Below are positions 13,703-14,310 of a DNA stretch of 14,310 nucleotides, piece by piece. The stretch is from T1Sed10-49 sp046498405 (GTDB taxonomy: Bacteria > Actinomycetota > Nitriliruptoria > Euzebyales > Egibacteraceae). The position numbers and the translations under genes were made by a program. Numbering within the stretch: the first letter of the stretch is position 1; every line of letters starts with the position of its first letter. Location: NCBI GenBank assembly GCA_046498405.1, contig JAWOAS010000113.1:1-14310 (forward strand), in the 5' to 3' direction. The notes beneath the pieces are model-generated. The model saw only the letters and a list, made by a program, of their open reading frames with translations, was not told the DNA's origin and did no database searches.

Positions 13703-14173
13703 ATGAAGGCGCGAGGGTTCACGAGATGGGAGGCGCCGCTGCGCCTGGCCTCCGGCGGCTTCATCCTCCAGCAGGCGCTGGCCAAGCGGGACCTGCCCGC
13801 CGAGGGCGCCCAGGGACTCCACGAGTTCGCCAAGGCCGCCGAGCTGCCGTGGATCGACGACCTCGACGCCGAGGAGTTCGTCGACCTGCTCTCGATGGGC
13901 GAGGCCGCCGTCGGCGGCCTGCTGCTCGCGCCCTTCGTGCCCCGGCGCATCGCCGGCCTCGCGCTCATGGGCTTCTCCGGGCTCCTGCTCCGGCTCTACT
14001 GGAAGGCCCCGGGCCAGCGCCAGCCGGGCAGCATCACCCCGACGCCCGACGGCCTGCCCCTCGCCAAGGACGTGTGGCTGCTCGCCATCGGCCTCGCGCT
14101 CCTCCTCGCCGGCTCGCGGCGCAAGGAGCGCGAGGGGCGCAAGGCCCGCAAGGCCGGCGACCGGGAGGACTGA
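13703..14173 (+). CDS. DoxX-like integral membrane protein
   Basis: Small membrane protein of 156 residues resembling the DoxX-like proteins common in actinobacteria; no defined reaction. Hydrophobic segments lie at about 14-27, 64-80, 83-99 and 121-138. A polar stretch at 28-62 carries several acidic residues (DDLDAEEFVD). The conserved-looking parts are LASGGFILQQALAKR near the start, SMGEAAVGGLLLAPFVP in the middle and PTPDGLPLAKDVWLL before the last segment. The C-terminal tail (139-156) is highly charged. The ATG at 13703 has AAGGGAGGGG just upstream. It is transcribed divergently from the dehydrogenase gene, with no co-directional neighbour in the window. Confidence 0.75.
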   Translation: MKARGFTRWEAPLRLASGGFILQQALAKRDLPAEGAQGLHEFAKAAELPWIDDLDAEEFVDLLSMGEAAVGGLLLAPFVPRRIAGLALMGFSGLLLRLYWKAPGQRQPGSITPTPDGLPLAKDVWLLAIGLALLLAGSRRKEREGRKARKAGDRED

Positions 14174-14252
14174 GCTCGGGAGCGGGGAGTCCGGTAGCGC
14201 CGCCGACAGGCCCCGACGCCCTGTCACCACCATTCCGCCGGCGAGGGCGCGA

Positions 14253-14278
14253 GATCGGACGCCGCCGGCCTTCCGATC
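14253..14278. terminator. possible hairpin downstream of the DoxX-like gene
   Basis: GATCGGA (14253-14259) and TCCGATC (14272-14278) are exact complements with a 12-base loop, about 80 bases past the stop. There is no T-run, so it is a weak terminator candidate. The 137 bases after the gene show no coding region I can support. Confidence 0.25.
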
Positions 14279-14310
14279 CACCCTGGGTGCTCGGACGAGC
14301 CTCATGGGGG

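Noticed and set aside
13568..14305. A 245-codon minus-strand open frame opposite the DoxX-like gene
   Set aside because: Glu/Ala/Gly/Arg-rich shadow; the plus strand has a strong ribosome site and membrane segments.

Overview
The window is very GC-rich, with genes packed tightly on both strands and Shine-Dalgarno sequences before most starts. Gene content (gal genes beside a DeoR-type regulator, an actinobacterial-style MurB, a DoxX-like membrane protein) and codon use point to a high-GC actinobacterium. The sugar-binding lipoprotein has an extremely acidic linker, which suggests a lineage tolerating salt or alkali, for example Nitriliruptoria or relatives. That placement is inference from style only. 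I see no rRNA, tRNA, CRISPR array, insertion sequence or prophage.

Layout. (1) 1-1055, minus: a NicO-type nickel/cobalt transporter that runs off the left edge. Its last ~55 bases are abruptly AT-rich. (2) 1114-8576, minus: a seven-gene galactose operon read right to left as sugar-binding lipoprotein, permease, permease, DeoR-family regulator, galT, galK, galE. Several junctions overlap (GTGAATAG, ATGA, TGATG, TGATG), which implies translational coupling. A perfect 15-bp hairpin lies after the binding-protein gene. (3) 8577-8912: a non-coding region holding a plausible operon promoter and two pairs of GTTC repeats with 10-bp period, a candidate operator for the operon's own DeoR protein. (4) 8913-9299, plus: a thioredoxin. 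It converges, across a strong hairpin, on a stand-alone nucleotidyltransferase (9338-9847, minus). (5) 9986-11146, plus: murB. It converges on a two-gene minus-strand unit of a zinc-dependent medium-chain dehydrogenase (12286-13323) and dhaK (11186-12184). (6) 13703-14173, plus: a DoxX-like membrane protein. The remaining 137 bases hold no gene I can support.

How the genes work together. The lipoprotein and two permeases should import a sugar. The binding protein resembles the glucose/galactose-type binding proteins of the CUT1 class. GalK, GalT and GalE then turn galactose into glucose-1-phosphate and UDP-glucose. No ABC ATPase, mutarotase or galactosidase is in the window, so a shared ATPase encoded elsewhere is expected. 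The dehydrogenase and DhaK probably oxidise a polyol to a ketose and phosphorylate it. The DhaL domain that DhaK needs is not encoded here, which makes this pair the least explained metabolic module. I found no clearly unprecedented system. The best leads are the candidate DeoR operator, the dehydrogenase-dhaK pair without dhaL, and the composition break at the left edge.
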